Source: JAGLHV01 sp023143305 [NCBI: Clostridia bacterium] (GTDB taxonomy: Bacteria; CBDUZB01; JAGLHV01). Taken from it: 51,916 nucleotides of DNA. The stretch lies in NCBI GenBank assembly GCA_030637025.1, contig DAOVVV010000019.1:1-51916 (forward strand). Reading direction: 5' to 3'. The position numbers and the translations under genes were made by a program. The stretch's first letter is position 1. Each line of letters begins with the position of its first letter. A model generated the notes under the pieces. That model ran no database searches. It was not told the origin of the DNA and worked only from the letters and a program-made list of their open reading frames with translations. Of the stretch, positions 18,106 to 27,797 are shown in pieces.

Positions 18106-18723
18106 TTACTCTAAATTAAATAATTTTTGCCAAACATGTTCCACCTTCTTTCTTGTTTTTTGCCTGTTTTTCGAATTATCAACAAGATAATCAGCATACT
18201 CTCTTTTTTTTCTCAACGGCCATTGTTTATTTATTCTTTGTAGAATTTCTTTTTTATTTAATCCGTTTCTTTTTTTTATTCTTTCTATTTGGCAAGCCCG
18301 CGAAACACTAATTACTATTATTTTATCCATAAAAACATTTAACCCTGTCTCAAAAAGAAGGGGCGCATCCACCATTATTATCTGTCCCGGTAATTTAGTG
18401 TTTCGTTTTAATATTCTAATCTCTTTTTTTATCTGATTAATTATTAAAGGATGCATTAATTCGTTTAATTTCTTTAGCTTTTTTCTATCGAAAAAAACTA
18501 TTCTGGACAATTTTTTTCTGTTTATATAAACTGTTGCGTTCCTTTTATATAATATTTGTTTACCAAAATAATTAACAATTTTCTTCCCTGCATTTGTTTG
18601 TGGAGAAAGTATTTTTCGTGCAATTTTATCTGCATCGATAATATATGCCCCTAATCTTTTAAATTCTCCGGCGATAGTACTCTTTCCGCTGCCTATACCT
18701 CCGGTTAGACCAACTACAAGCAT
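18106..18723 (-). CDS. coaE: Dephospho-CoA kinase
   Basis: This protein of about 205 residues catalyses the last step of CoA synthesis. It begins MLVVGLTGGIGSGKST, the family P-loop, then has IIDADKIARKIL and VDAPLLFETGL. The start at 18723 leaves 20 bp after mutM and has AGAGAG upstream; an earlier ATG at 18765 overlaps mutM and adds 14 unrelated residues. The C-terminal half is unusually rich in Lys and Arg, in keeping with the AT-rich genome. Confidence 0.94.
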   Translation of the reverse strand: MLVVGLTGGIGSGKSTIAGEFKRLGAYIIDADKIARKILSPQTNAGKKIVNYFGKQILYKRNATVYINRKKLSRIVFFDRKKLKKLNELMHPLIINQIKKEIRILKRNTKLPGQIIMVDAPLLFETGLNVFMDKIIVISVSRACQIERIKKRNGLNKKEILQRINKQWPLRKKREYADYLVDNSKNRQKTRKKVEHVWQKLFNLE

Positions 18724-18743
18724 AATATAAATCTCTCTTTTTT

Positions 18744-19550
18744 TTATTTCTGGCAATTTGGACAAAAAGCTGTTCCTCTTCCTGCTATTTTTATCCCTTT
18801 AAGCATGGACATGCATTTAAAACACATCTTTCCTTTCCGACCATATACTTGAAGCCGTTCCCCCATTTTTCCTTTATTCCCTTCTAAATCCAGGTAAGTA
18901 TTAATTGAAGACCCCCGTAATTTTATTGCTTCCTTTAATACTTCTCTTATTGAAAAAAATAATTCTTTAATTTCTCCGGAATTAAGGCTCGCGGCACCTC
19001 TCGCGGGATTAATTTTTGCTTTGAATAAAGATTCCTGAGCATAAATATTGCCTATGCCCGCTATAAAACTTTGATTCATTAATAAAGATTTAATATTTGC
19101 CTTTTTGTTTTTAATCATTTCATGAAATATTTTCAGAGTGAAATTTTTATCCAAAGGTTCCGGACCTAATTTATTAATTCCTCCTAAATTTTTAAAATCA
19201 CTCACCAGATGCATTTCGCCAAAAAGGCGCCAATCACAAAAATTCAAGTATTGCCCATTGTCTAAAAGGAAACTAATTCTACTTTGCTCTTTTTTGCCGC
19301 CATAAATTAATTGCCCGGTCATTTTAAGATGAATTACTAAGTATTCACCGGAAGAAAATTCAAAAATAAGGTATTTCCCTTTACGAACAATTTTTTTAAA
19401 AATTTTTCCTTTTATTTTGCGGGTAAATTCTTCGATAGCAGGCTTTTTAATGATTTTTGCCGTTTTAATTTCCACGGTTTTTATTTTTAATCCTAAAATT
19501 TTTTTGTCCAAATCCGTTTTGATCGTTTCTACTTCCGGCAACTCAGGCAT
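18744..19550 (-). CDS. mutM: Formamidopyrimidine-DNA glycosylase
   Basis: This 268-residue base-excision repair enzyme removes 8-oxoguanine and formamidopyrimidines and nicks the strand. It has the catalytic N-terminus MPELPEVET, the conserved Lys in the RKGKYLIFEF region, helix-two-turn-helix motif with NQSFIAGIGNIYAQESLF, and a C-terminal zinc finger with four cysteines (CFKC...CPNC). Full length. It sits between polA (38 bp upstream) and coaE, a common neighbourhood. Confidence 0.96.
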   Translation of the reverse strand: MPELPEVETIKTDLDKKILGLKIKTVEIKTAKIIKKPAIEEFTRKIKGKIFKKIVRKGKYLIFEFSSGEYLVIHLKMTGQLIYGGKKEQSRISFLLDNGQYLNFCDWRLFGEMHLVSDFKNLGGINKLGPEPLDKNFTLKIFHEMIKNKKANIKSLLMNQSFIAGIGNIYAQESLFKAKINPARGAASLNSGEIKELFFSIREVLKEAIKLRGSSINTYLDLEGNKGKMGERLQVYGRKGKMCFKCMSMLKGIKIAGRGTAFCPNCQK

Positions 19551-19588
19551 AACATTCCCCTTCTATTACATAAACGCTAACAAATTTT

Positions 19589-22252
19589 CTACTCCAGATC
19601 GCTCCATCTTTTACCTGTTTTTATATTTACTTTTACCGGCACTTCCAGCTCTACTGCTCTTTCCATTTTTTCTTTGGCTATTTGAACAAGTAATTCTTTC
19701 TCTTCCTGTGGAACCTCAAAAATCAATTCATCATGTACCTGTAACAGCATTTTAGATTTTAAATTCTTTTTCTTCAATTCAGAATCTATTTGCACCATTG
19801 CCACTTTAATAATGTCAGCAGATGTTCCTTGTATAGGCATATTTATAGCTACTCGTTCTGCAAATTCTTTTAAAATACGATTTTTACTTTGAATTTCAGG
19901 AAGATATCTGCGACGATTGAAAAGCGTTAGCACATAACCGCATTTTTTAGTTTTTGTTAATGTTTTATCTATGAAGTTTTTAATCCCTTCGTATTTTATG
20001 AAATATTTTTCAATATAATCATGTGCTTGTCCCGGACTAATTCCTAATTCCTGAGCAAGACCGTAAGACGACATTCCATAAATAACACCAAAATTTATAG
20101 TTTTAGCCATCTTTCTCTTCTCCCGGGTAATTTCCTGGATAGGAATATTAAAAATTTCACTTGCAGTTTGATTGTGAACATCTTTTCCATAACAGAAAGC
20201 ATCTTTTAGATTCTTATCTTTTGAAAAATGGGCTAAAACTCTTAAATCTATTTGTGAATAATCTAATGATACTAAACACCACCCTTTTTGAGCAATAAAA
20301 GCTTTTCTAACCATCTTTCCCCTTTTTGTATGAACAGGAACGTTTTGCAAATTAGGGTCCGAAGAAGAAAGCCTTCCCGTTGCCGTAATCGTTTGGTTAA
20401 AAGAAGAATGAATACGTTTAGTCCAGGGATTAACTAATTTTAATAAAGCATCAACATATGTAGATTTTAGTTTTTGTAATTCTCTATATTTCAGAATTAC
20501 TACAGGTAAATTATGTGAAAAAGAAAGTTTTTTTAAAATATCCTCCGAAGTAGAAATCCCTGTTTTAGTTTTTTTTATAACCGGCAGCCCTAATTTTTCA
20601 AATAAAATAACGCTTAATTGTTTCGGGGAATTTATATTAAATTCTGTTCCGCTTTGAGCATAAATATCTTTTTTTAAATTATCAATTTCTCCTTCTAATT
20701 CAACTTTTATCTCTTTCAGATAATCAATATCCAAAAGAAAACCTTCCATTTGCATTTTTGCCAAGACTATAAGTAGCGGCATTTCTATTTCAGAAAAAAG
20801 TTTATCTAATTCTTTTTCCTTTAATTGAGCAGTTAAAATTCGTGCCAACTCTATTATATACCCTATATCCCTGCAGGCCAAGCCGGCAACTTCTTCTATT
20901 TTTATTTGGGAAATTTTCTTTTTTTCTTTTTTAATTAAATCTACAATGGTTGTTATTTTGCAATTTAAATATTCTAAAGTTATATTTTCCAGTTGATGTT
21001 TTCCCCTAGAGGGATTGAGCAAATAAGAAGCAACCATTACATCAAAGTCTACACCGCAAAGATTAATCCCCCTCTGTTTTAAAACAATGACACTAAATTT
21101 CAAGTCCTGTCCGCATTTTTTAATTTTTTCATTTTCGAAAACTAATTTCAGTTTTTCCAGAACATAATCACCCTCCAGCTGCCGGCAACATCCTACATAA
21201 TTATATGCAAGAGGTAAATAAAAAGCTTCCCCTTTTCTAAAGGCAAATGTAAAACTTAATATCTGCGCATCCATAGGATTGGGACTGATTGTTTGCATAC
21301 TAAAAGAAAATCTTTCTACTACACAAAGTTTTTTTAATAACTTCTCAAAATCTTTTTTCTCAGTAATAATCTCAAACTCATCTCTATTACTTTTTTTTTC
21401 TTTTATCCATTCTGTAATTAAATTTTTAAATTCAAGTTCTTTTAATATTTTTAAAAATTTATCCTGATCAATTTCTTTTAATTTACAATCATGAAAATCC
21501 AGATGGATTGGAACGTCTTTCACTAATGTAACTAACTTTTTGCTCATTTGCGCCACAGGAAAGAACTCTTTTATTCTCTCTTTAATTTTTCCCTTAAATT
21601 GAATCAAGTTGTTTTTTAAATTTTCTATAGTCCCATATTCCTGAATCAATTTAATTGCTGTTTTAGTTCCAATTCCCGGAATACCCGGAACATTATCCAC
21701 AGAATCTCCGGCTAAGCCCATAAACTCCACAACTTGTTTAGGCTCTATTCCCAGCACCTCTTTTACTTTTTCAAAATCATATATAATATTTTTAGATTCA
21801 TTCAGAACTGTTATCTTCTCATTTACCAGTTGCAACATATCCTTATCATTGCTTACTATAACGGTTGCTATTTCCTCCCTTTCTGCTTTTTGAGAAATAG
21901 TAGCAATCAAATCATCTGCTTCATAACCTTCTTTTTGGAAAAAAGAAATATTTAAAGCTTCTATTACTCTTTTACATAAAGGAACTTGTACCTTTAAATC
22001 TTCCGGCATAACCGGACGGTTTGCTTTATATTCAACAAATTCTTTGTGCCTAAAGGTTGGCCCCGGAAAATCGAAACAAACAACTAAATAATATGGCTTT
22101 TCCTGTTGAATGATTTTTAAAATCATTTTTGTAAACCCATAAACAGCATTAACCGGAAAGCCTTTCGAATTAACCAACGGAGGAATAGCATAAAAAGCCC
22201 TATAAAAGTAAGCATTTCCATCTATAAGGTATAACTTTTTATTAGTCATCAT
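19589..22252 (-). CDS. polA: DNA polymerase I, proofreading domain degenerate
   Basis: This 887-residue protein has a 5' nuclease (about 1-285: LIDGNAYFYRAFYAI, EGYEADDLIAT, GLAGDSVDNVPGIPGIG), a 3'-5' exonuclease-like domain (about 300-480) and a family A polymerase (about 490-887) with DYSQIDLR (664-671), KTINFGVIYG (717-726) and VHDELIFEVP. In the middle domain the DxE site reads FSFSMQT, and the usual N and D of the second site read GQDLKFS, so proofreading is very probably lost, as in Taq polymerase. It repairs gaps and removes Okazaki primers. Two ATGs in tandem could start it. Confidence 0.97.
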   Translation of the reverse strand: MMTNKKLYLIDGNAYFYRAFYAIPPLVNSKGFPVNAVYGFTKMILKIIQQEKPYYLVVCFDFPGPTFRHKEFVEYKANRPVMPEDLKVQVPLCKRVIEALNISFFQKEGYEADDLIATISQKAEREEIATVIVSNDKDMLQLVNEKITVLNESKNIIYDFEKVKEVLGIEPKQVVEFMGLAGDSVDNVPGIPGIGTKTAIKLIQEYGTIENLKNNLIQFKGKIKERIKEFFPVAQMSKKLVTLVKDVPIHLDFHDCKLKEIDQDKFLKILKELEFKNLITEWIKEKKSNRDEFEIITEKKDFEKLLKKLCVVERFSFSMQTISPNPMDAQILSFTFAFRKGEAFYLPLAYNYVGCCRQLEGDYVLEKLKLVFENEKIKKCGQDLKFSVIVLKQRGINLCGVDFDVMVASYLLNPSRGKHQLENITLEYLNCKITTIVDLIKKEKKKISQIKIEEVAGLACRDIGYIIELARILTAQLKEKELDKLFSEIEMPLLIVLAKMQMEGFLLDIDYLKEIKVELEGEIDNLKKDIYAQSGTEFNINSPKQLSVILFEKLGLPVIKKTKTGISTSEDILKKLSFSHNLPVVILKYRELQKLKSTYVDALLKLVNPWTKRIHSSFNQTITATGRLSSSDPNLQNVPVHTKRGKMVRKAFIAQKGWCLVSLDYSQIDLRVLAHFSKDKNLKDAFCYGKDVHNQTASEIFNIPIQEITREKRKMAKTINFGVIYGMSSYGLAQELGISPGQAHDYIEKYFIKYEGIKNFIDKTLTKTKKCGYVLTLFNRRRYLPEIQSKNRILKEFAERVAINMPIQGTSADIIKVAMVQIDSELKKKNLKSKMLLQVHDELIFEVPQEEKELLVQIAKEKMERAVELEVPVKVNIKTGKRWSDLE

Positions 22253-22270
22253 TCTTCACATTGATATTTA

Positions 22271-22951
22271 TCAACAAATTACCTCTTTTAGTTTTTCTGT
22301 ATCAAGAATAGTTATATAGTGCTCATCTATAACCAAATATCCATTTTTTTTAAAATTACTCAAAACTTTAGTAATAATCTCTCTGGCGGTACCGACTAAA
22401 TTGGCTAATTCCTGATGAGTTAATTCCATGTTAATTTTTATTCCTTTTTCGGTTTTTACTCCAGACTTGTCCACCAAATCTAAAAGTGCTGATGCTGTTC
22501 GTCCTACTATATTTTGAAAGGTCATTATCTGTATTTGTTTATTCGCTTCCCGCAAACGCAAACATAGTGTTTCTATTATATTAAAAAGTATTTCCGAACT
22601 ATCCTTAAGCAATAATCTAAAAGAATTATGATCTATTAGCAGCATTTCAGTTTCTTCTATCGCTTGAGCAGTAGCTGAGCGTAACTCTTTATCTAAAATA
22701 GCCATTTCACCAAAAAAATCTCCATTTTTTAATAACGCCAGAGTTTTTATTCTTCCCCCCGTAGAAACTTTAAAAATTTTAATCACCCCTAAACTTACAA
22801 TATATAATTTATCCCCTGCATCTCCTTCAGAGAATATTTTTTCTTCTTTTCTATAATTTTTTATATAGGCTATTTTAGCTATTCTATTTAAATTATGAGA
22901 AGAAAGTCTGAAAAAAAGCCCTACTTTTTTTAACAACTCAACTTTATCCAT
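22271..22951 (-). CDS. Crp/Fnr-family transcriptional regulator
   Basis: This 226-residue protein has an N-terminal cyclic-nucleotide-binding fold (about 15-125: IFSEGDAGDKLYIVSLGVIKIF, NGDFFGEMAILD, RSATAQAIEET) and a C-terminal winged helix (about 150-222) with recognition helix TAREIITKVLSNFKKNGY. FGEMAILDKELRSATAQA resembles cAMP-binding Crp-like proteins. There is no Fnr cysteine cluster. It is 18 bp upstream of polA. The regulon is unknown. Confidence 0.92.
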   Translation of the reverse strand: MDKVELLKKVGLFFRLSSHNLNRIAKIAYIKNYRKEEKIFSEGDAGDKLYIVSLGVIKIFKVSTGGRIKTLALLKNGDFFGEMAILDKELRSATAQAIEETEMLLIDHNSFRLLLKDSSEILFNIIETLCLRLREANKQIQIMTFQNIVGRTASALLDLVDKSGVKTEKGIKINMELTHQELANLVGTAREIITKVLSNFKKNGYLVIDEHYITILDTEKLKEVIC

Positions 22952-23023
22952 TTTTTTCTCCGCAAATAAAATTAAATTATTTAAATTTTACCTTCCCCAA
23001 CTTTTCTTTAACTAATCCCCCTT

Positions 23024-24451
23024 TTACCGTTTTGTTTTTGTAGTTCCCCCTACTATTATTTGCGGAATTCGCAAAGTAGGCTGACCATCTGAAACAGGCA
23101 CACCCTGTCCATCTTTTCCACAAGTTCCAATATTAAAACCCAAATCATTTCCTAATTTATCAATAGAATTCAAAACTTCCGGGCCATTTCCTATTAAAAT
23201 AGCACCTCGCACTAATGGCCCAACCTTGCCATTAATTATCTCGTATCCCTCTTCTACTTCAAAAACAAAATCACCATTCGCAGTATTTACTTCTCCCCCT
23301 CCCATTTTCTTAACCAACAACCCTCTTTCTTGTGCTTTAATAATATTTTGAGGATCTTCTTTTCCCGGAGCGATAAAAGTATTACTCATCCGGGGAATAG
23401 GTTTAAAGCGGTAGGACGCACGCCTGCCATTTCCTGTCGATTTTGTATTATCTTTCCATGCACTAAAAAGATCATAAAGATAATTTTTTAAAATACCATT
23501 TTCTACTAAAATATTTCTTCTGGCAGGAATTCCTTCATCATCAAAAAGATAAGACCCTCTCTTAGTAAAAAGAGTGGGGTCATCAATAACTGTAATTAAT
23601 TCCGAACCTATTTTCTTTCCTTTCTTTCCAGCATAAGCGGGAGAAACACCTTTTTGTACTAAATCCGCTTCCAAACTATGCCCTATTGCTTCATGAATCA
23701 TAGTCCCCCCGGCTTCTGCAGATAAAATTACAGGCATACTTCCCGCAATTACCTGGGGAGCATTTAATAAATTTACCGCCCTCTTTGCCACCCCGGAGGA
23801 TAAACTTTCAATGTCATAACTGTCAAACAATTCAAACCCCAGTAACCCTCCAATAAGTTCATGACTTGTTTGAATGATTTTCCCATCAGAAGCAACTACG
23901 CTTATTAGAAATGTAGTATATATTCTCTTTTCACAATTATATAACCCGAAAGAATTAGCTACAATTATTTCTTTTATCACATTATTACAAATCACTTTAA
24001 CTTGTTTTACTTTTACATCTACTTTTCTTGCCGCTTTATTAGCCAGATTAACTAATTTAATTTTTTCATCTATCGGAATCATATCCGGCAACTTTTTTAT
24101 ATTATATAATTCATTTTTTTCATTATTAAGATGTTCATAAGTAAAAACATCCAGGCATTTTTTCTTTCCTTTTTCTTTATTTGTCCGGCATTCGCAAGAC
24201 AGCAATAAATTTTCACTTAACCCTCTTAGTTTTTTAGGAGAAAAATCGTTAGAGCTCGCGTACAATGTTTTTTCCCCTGTTAAAAAGCGAATTCCTAAAC
24301 CTTTATCCGTCCCGGAAGAAATATATTCAATTTTGTTTTCTTCACAAATTATATTAGTAGAACATGTATTTTCTACATAAATATCCGCAAAATCCGCTCC
24401 TTTTCCCAAAGCAATTTTAAATAATTCATTGGCTAAATTTTGAGTAAACAT
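23024..24451 (-). CDS. tldD: TldD/PmbA-family metalloprotease
   Basis: This 475-residue protein carries the TldD zinc motif HEAIGHSLEAD and the C-terminal segment GGGEVNTANGDFVFEVEEGYEI. TldD normally acts with TldE (PmbA) to degrade unfolded peptides or mature small peptides. No partner gene adjoins it. The 166 bp before the next gene downstream (24452-24617, counted upstream of tldD) contain no gene. Confidence 0.92.
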   Translation of the reverse strand: MFTQNLANELFKIALGKGADFADIYVENTCSTNIICEENKIEYISSGTDKGLGIRFLTGEKTLYASSNDFSPKKLRGLSENLLLSCECRTNKEKGKKKCLDVFTYEHLNNEKNELYNIKKLPDMIPIDEKIKLVNLANKAARKVDVKVKQVKVICNNVIKEIIVANSFGLYNCEKRIYTTFLISVVASDGKIIQTSHELIGGLLGFELFDSYDIESLSSGVAKRAVNLLNAPQVIAGSMPVILSAEAGGTMIHEAIGHSLEADLVQKGVSPAYAGKKGKKIGSELITVIDDPTLFTKRGSYLFDDEGIPARRNILVENGILKNYLYDLFSAWKDNTKSTGNGRRASYRFKPIPRMSNTFIAPGKEDPQNIIKAQERGLLVKKMGGGEVNTANGDFVFEVEEGYEIINGKVGPLVRGAILIGNGPEVLNSIDKLGNDLGFNIGTCGKDGQGVPVSDGQPTLRIPQIIVGGTTKTKR

Positions 24452-24617
24452 AAACTTTATCGTCCTTTATTTTTAACTTTTAAAATGGAAATTATTTACC
24501 TTGCCGAAACGTTCTTACAATGCTTTTATAAAAACAAATACAGTAACAGGCACTTTTTAGAAATTTTTTTATATTAAAATAAATAAGTACTGAGGATCCC
24601 CGGCTGGAAATTTTTTA

Positions 24618-25367
24618 CTATATGAAAAAAATATATTTATTCATATCAGTTTTTATAAATATAACTCCTTTTAAAGCAAAGACATACAAAATTTCAGATA
24701 CATCTGATTCTGAAAAACCGGTTTTTTTTACTATTTCATCTTTTTTGGTTTTCCCATCTATTAAAGAAATTACTTCTTTCTCTTTGTCAAAAAGAAGTCC
24801 TCTTTGAGATTTCAGCTCTTCTTTCATTGTAAAAATTAAAGATTTTTCAGCAACAATATTTTTTTTTAATATTTCCGCCTTTTTATGCCACATAATTCCT
24901 CTACTAACTAAAACATTAATATCCGCTGAAAACTGTATTTTCTCTGTTTTCTTCAAAAAACTATCATCTAAATATTCTTTTTTAAACGCGTAAACTCCCT
25001 TTCCCCACGTATATACATCGTAAACCTCTTCTAAGAGCTGACGTTTTAATACTTCTACAAATTCATTCTGTGAAAAAATTTTTTGTTGCATCAAAATTTC
25101 TTCCATCGATTTATTCGTTTTACTTTGAATTTCTTTTATTTCTTTTATTTTCTCCTCTGAAATTTTTTTAAATCCTAAAATTATTCTTTCCAGTGGTATT
25201 TTTCTTGAAGAAGAAACCCAGCATAAATCTCCTTCTCTAAAATAAAAACTTTTTTCTACTTTATTTTCTAAATTAGTGATAACTAAAAAACCTGTTTCTT
25301 TGTTTTCATAAAAAGTTTTTAAAATTTTACTCAAATCAACCGGATTTAATTTTCCCTTAATATCCAC
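24618..25367 (-). CDS. DUF4388 (PATAN) domain protein
   Basis: This 249-residue protein has an N-terminal DUF4388 domain (about 1-130): GKLNPVDLSKILKTFYENKETGFLVI, YFREGDLCWVSS and a YTWGKGVYAFKKE segment. The helical C-terminus (about 170-245) includes FDKEKEVISLIDGKTKKDEIV, like the winged-helix tail seen in other DUF4388 proteins. Such proteins are linked to gliding and type IV pilus control in Myxococcus-like bacteria, as established for PATAN-domain regulators. The start codon is GTG at 25367. It is the last gene of the small-GTPase cluster. Confidence 0.78.
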   Translation of the reverse strand: MDIKGKLNPVDLSKILKTFYENKETGFLVITNLENKVEKSFYFREGDLCWVSSSRKIPLERIILGFKKISEEKIKEIKEIQSKTNKSMEEILMQQKIFSQNEFVEVLKRQLLEEVYDVYTWGKGVYAFKKEYLDDSFLKKTEKIQFSADINVLVSRGIMWHKKAEILKKNIVAEKSLIFTMKEELKSQRGLLFDKEKEVISLIDGKTKKDEIVKKTGFSESDVSEILYVFALKGVIFIKTDMNKYIFFI

Positions 25368-25465
25368 TCTTTGTTTTTCTCTCTTTTCTATTGAAAAATA
25401 CCCGCATCATATAAACATGTTTTTAAAAACTATTATCTCATAAAAATATTTACAAATACTATTTT

Positions 25466-26969
25466 CTACAACTTCATTTCCTGCAATTTATTAATTAGTT
25501 TAAACGCTTCCCGCAAGTTTTTTTCATCTAACAATTTTTTTACTTCATTTAACATATCCACCGCTTGTTGATTTTGTTTCTTTTCTGCTCTAGGAATTAA
25601 AAAATCTACTGTTTCTCTAATAACCCCGATTATTTCCTGCAGGTCTTTTGATTTTTTAATCTTTTCTTTAAAAATTTTTACAGCTTTTGAATGGTCTTCT
25701 TTTAGCCTGGTTTTTTCAGCATATAAATCCGTTTCCGCAAAAACTAAAATATCTTTAAGTAATTCCTTTGCCTTTGATACTGTTATTTCTCCGCCTTTTA
25801 ATGTTAGCTGAGAAATTGCAATTAACCTGTTTAAAACTCCTTCTAATTCTCTTACACTATTAGAAATATTTTGAGCCAGGAAAAAAATAACTTCATCAGA
25901 AAGTTTGATTTTGTTTTCATTTAAACTAAGTTTCTTTTTTAAAATAGCTACTCTGGTTTCCAAATCCGGGGGCTGAATATCTGTTATTATTCCCCCTGCT
26001 AACCTTGTTCTTAATCGTTCTTCAATATTTTTAAACTCTTCCGGGGGACAATCACTGGTAATTACAATCTGTTTATTCGCTTGTGATAAAGCATTGAAAG
26101 TATAAAAAAATTCTTCTTGCGCTGCTTCTTTTCCAATTAAAAACTGAATATCATCAATTAAAAAAACATCATTATTTCTGTACATATCCTGTAATTCGTC
26201 TACCGTATTGTTTTTTATTGCGTTAACTATATCTTTAACAAAACGTTCTGCATTAATATAAAATACTTTTGTTAATGGACTATTCTCAGCTAAATAATTG
26301 CCTATCGCATTTACTAAATGAGTTTTACCTAATCCCGTATGACTGTAAATAAGTAACGGATTATATTTACTCCCGGGAAATTTAGCCACTGCCACCGCTA
26401 CTGCATAGGTAAAACTATTTCCGCTACCTATTACGAAATTTTCAAACATAAATTTTTTCATTAAAGAAAGTCTTTTTTCTTTTAAGCAGGGTCTTTCACC
26501 TAAATCATATTTCTCCTCGCTTTTACCTTCAACAGGAAAAGACCTCCTTTCATATTGATAAAAAAGAACTTTCTCAATATCTTTTTTTCTACTAACAAAA
26601 GGCAAAATACAATAATCCGTTACTCTCCGTAAACCGTCAACAACTTCATCACTCACAGGATCCAACATACTTACAGCAAGGACATTATTAGATTTAGCAA
26701 TGGGAACCATACAAAATTTTTTTGCTATATAATACGGTATCTGTTTTATAATGCCCTTTCCTATTTTATAATTTGCTAAATCGAAATAAACATATTTATA
26801 TTTTTTTTTTCAAAAAATCTATCAAATCATCTTCTGAAAGACAATCATTTTTTATTAAATAGCCAACACTCGTTTCTCCTGCTCCAGCAATTGCCGCCTT
26901 TGCTTTTTGAAAGCAATCATTAGTTATTATCTTTTCCTGTTGAAGAATAACATCTAATTTCCTTACCAT
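25466..26969 (-). CDS. MshEN-DnaA (AAA+) fusion, interrupted by a one-base frameshift
   Basis: An ATG at 26969 with AAGG upstream opens a frame that stops after 57 residues, just past an A10 run (T10 at 26801-26810 on the plus strand). With nine A's the frame joins the next, giving about 500 residues. The first 140 or so form a complete MshEN (T2SSE N-terminal) domain: a helical half (KLDVILQQEKIITNDCF, SVGYLIKNDCLSEDDLI), then KKFCMVPI and AVSMLDPVSDEVVDGLRRVT. A DnaA-type AAA+ module follows: Walker A SHTGLGKTH at 209-217 and Walker B FLIDDIQF at about 269-276 in full numbering. DnaA domain IV is absent; the tail is helical. Without the upstream part the frame starts at 26708-26710, inside the MshEN domain, so that ATG is not a real gene start. 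The N-terminal RLGxxL-type c-di-GMP motif reads KLDVIL, so binding is doubtful. Confidence 0.82.
26801..26810 (-). other. A10 homopolymer at the frameshift in the MshEN-DnaA gene
   Basis: The run of ten T's on the plus strand (A10 in the transcript) lies after codon 53 (TTG). Ten A's give LKKKI then a stop; nine give LKKKYKYVYFD, which continues the conserved domain. It could be an assembly error, a real mutation, or a site for transcriptional slippage. Confidence 0.8.
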
Positions 26970-27059
26970 AAATTACCTTGCCTCAAAACCTTATCTTTTA
27001 TACAACTTCCATATTTAAAAAATTAACCCGCATCTGAAAATTTTAAAAGACACCTAAAC

Positions 27060-27755
27060 TTATTTTGACTGTTTGGCTATTTCCTCAACTACCTTGTTTA
27101 GAGAAAAAATCAAAGACCCCAGTCTAGCCATAGGTGTTGATAAAGAAACCAGAAATAATCTACTGTTTATTTTACAAAAAGAAACAAATCCTTTTTCATC
27201 ATTTACAAACATTTGAACAATTGTGGGCCTTTTTATTTTTTTATAATCTCTATAAAAATTAAAAAAAAGTTCGGGCACAGATAAAACAGTATCGTCTTTC
27301 AATTTACCACTTAATATCCGGAAAATAATTTCCCCCTCAAAATCAACAATTATCGCTCCCAATATTTGATTATCATCCGATACTAATTGCTTTAAAATTC
27401 TTTCCATTTTTTCTCTTATCGGCAAAACTTTCTCTTTTTCTTTAACCCTTTTTTCATCAATCCTTTTTATCCCTTCCATAAAAAGTTTCTGAATACTCGT
27501 TTTTATTGTTTCCTGACTTGACTGTTCGTTTATTTTAAATTCAAATTCTCCTTTCTCCCATAATAACATTTCAAAAATAACTTCCTGCCCAATTAAATTT
27601 TTTAAGGTTGCATGAACGACTTTCCCGGATTTAAAATATATTCTCCCTGTTTGATTATTATTTATTATTTCCAGGCACCCTGCTTTCCCCGCCATTTCTA
27701 AAATTTGAATTGTATCTGTTAAATTAACATCTTCCAGCGATCCGCGCAAACTCAT
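27060..27755 (-). CDS. DUF4388-roadblock fusion protein
   Basis: This 231-residue protein has an N-terminal DUF4388/PATAN domain (about 1-95: SLRGSLEDVNLTDTIQILE, GRIYFKSGKVVHATL, WEKGEFEF). A roadblock/LC7-like domain follows (about 112-228: ILGAIIVDFEGEIIF, GFVSFCKINSRLFLVSLS, RLGSLIFSLNKVVEEI). Roadblock domains partner Ras-like GTPases. It lies 42 bp downstream of the MglA-like gene, so the three proteins could form one complex. The roadblock assignment of the C-terminal half is less certain than the DUF4388 part. Confidence 0.78.
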   Translation of the reverse strand: MSLRGSLEDVNLTDTIQILEMAGKAGCLEIINNNQTGRIYFKSGKVVHATLKNLIGQEVIFEMLLWEKGEFEFKINEQSSQETIKTSIQKLFMEGIKRIDEKRVKEKEKVLPIREKMERILKQLVSDDNQILGAIIVDFEGEIIFRILSGKLKDDTVLSVPELFFNFYRDYKKIKRPTIVQMFVNDEKGFVSFCKINSRLFLVSLSTPMARLGSLIFSLNKVVEEIAKQSK

Positions 27756-27797
27756 TTTCTCCTCATCTCCTTTCCTAAACAGTTCAGTTATCTATTA

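Noticed and set aside
24589-24606. BamHI/SmaI-like GGATCCCCGG suggesting vector sequence
   Set aside because: The match to a polylinker stops within a few bases and flanking DNA fits the genome.
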